From Acetofilamentum sp. (lineage in GTDB: Bacteria > Bacteroidota > Bacteroidia > Bacteroidales > JAADGE01), in assembly GCA_020720705.1 (NCBI GenBank), contig DYOJ01000121.1, positions 1 to 6,829 of the forward strand: a DNA stretch of 6,829 bases, given 5' to 3'. Position numbers and translations under genes: made by a program. Position 1 is the stretch's first letter; each line of letters starts with the position of its first letter. Below the pieces are notes generated by a model that did no database searches, was not told the DNA's origin, and saw nothing but the letters and a program-made list of their open reading frames with translations. Shown piece after piece: positions 6,777-6,829 of this stretch.

Positions 6777-6829
6777 ACGAAATATAAAACGAAATATAAA
6801 ACGAAATATAAAACGAAATATAAAACGAA
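6777..6829. repeat. 12-bp tandem repeat, running off the window edge
   Basis: The unit acgaaatataaa is repeated perfectly four times (6777-6788, 6789-6800, 6801-6812, 6813-6824), and the window ends five bases into a fifth copy. The true copy number is unknown. Since the unit is four codons long, any frame without a stop stays open through it. Perfect identity suggests recent expansion and possible copy-number variation. Confidence 0.95.

Larger units (their letters stand above)
6488..6829. other. Gene-free, repeat-rich AT-rich region
   Basis: After the terminator there is no plus-strand frame of note; the ATG at 6732 gives six codons. The minus strand is stop-poor at the right edge, with all three frames open from 6829 to at least 6720, but this follows from its T/C-rich repeats rather than clear coding signals. 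The region holds a long inverted repeat, a small hairpin with a direct repeat, and a 12-bp tandem repeat. No tRNA or CRISPR structure is seen. Confidence 0.7.

Noticed and set aside
6777..6829. Tandem repeat considered as a CRISPR array or iteron origin
   Set aside because: The 12-bp units are contiguous with no spacers, so it is not CRISPR. No replication gene, DnaA box or AT/GC layout typical of an origin is visible in the window.

Overview
The window comes from a member of the Bacteroidota. All three genes belong to the type IX secretion system (T9SS), which is confined to that phylum. The promoter-like sites match the Bacteroidota -7 consensus TAnnTTTG, and none of the three starts has a Shine-Dalgarno sequence. 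The DNA is AT-rich. The genus cannot be read from this window.

Layout, left to right. Positions 1-90 are a short spacer after the 3' end of porU, with at most a weak hairpin. Positions 91-3885 (minus strand) encode PorU, the C25-family cysteine protease that removes the C-terminal sorting signal from T9SS cargo at the cell surface; its His/Cys pair is intact. Positions 3886-3945 are a 60-bp divergent control region with two -7 boxes that point at each other. Positions 3946-4869 (plus strand) encode a PorP/SprF-type outer-membrane beta-barrel. Positions 4915-6435 (plus strand) encode a lipoprotein with a formylglycine-generating-enzyme (FGE/SUMF1-like) fold, best identified as GldJ. A strong intrinsic terminator follows at 6455-6487. 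The last 340 bp are non-coding and repeat-rich: a long interrupted inverted repeat, a small hairpin with an 11-bp direct repeat, and a 12-bp tandem repeat that runs off the right edge.

How the genes work together. GldJ is an outer-membrane lipoprotein of the secretion/gliding machinery, known in Flavobacterium johnsoniae to be needed for GldK stability. PorP/SprF proteins associate with the outer-membrane side of the machine and with a class of its cargo. PorU processes cargo after export. The window is therefore an outer-membrane and surface module of the T9SS. The motor and ring genes (gldK, gldL, gldM, gldN), the translocon gene sprA and the shuttle gene porV are not present here.

I found no wholly new system. 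The items most worth checking are the face-to-face promoters between porU and the porP-like gene, the PorP-like gene lying between porU and gldJ, the loss of FGE catalytic cysteines in GldJ, and the repeat cluster at the right end.
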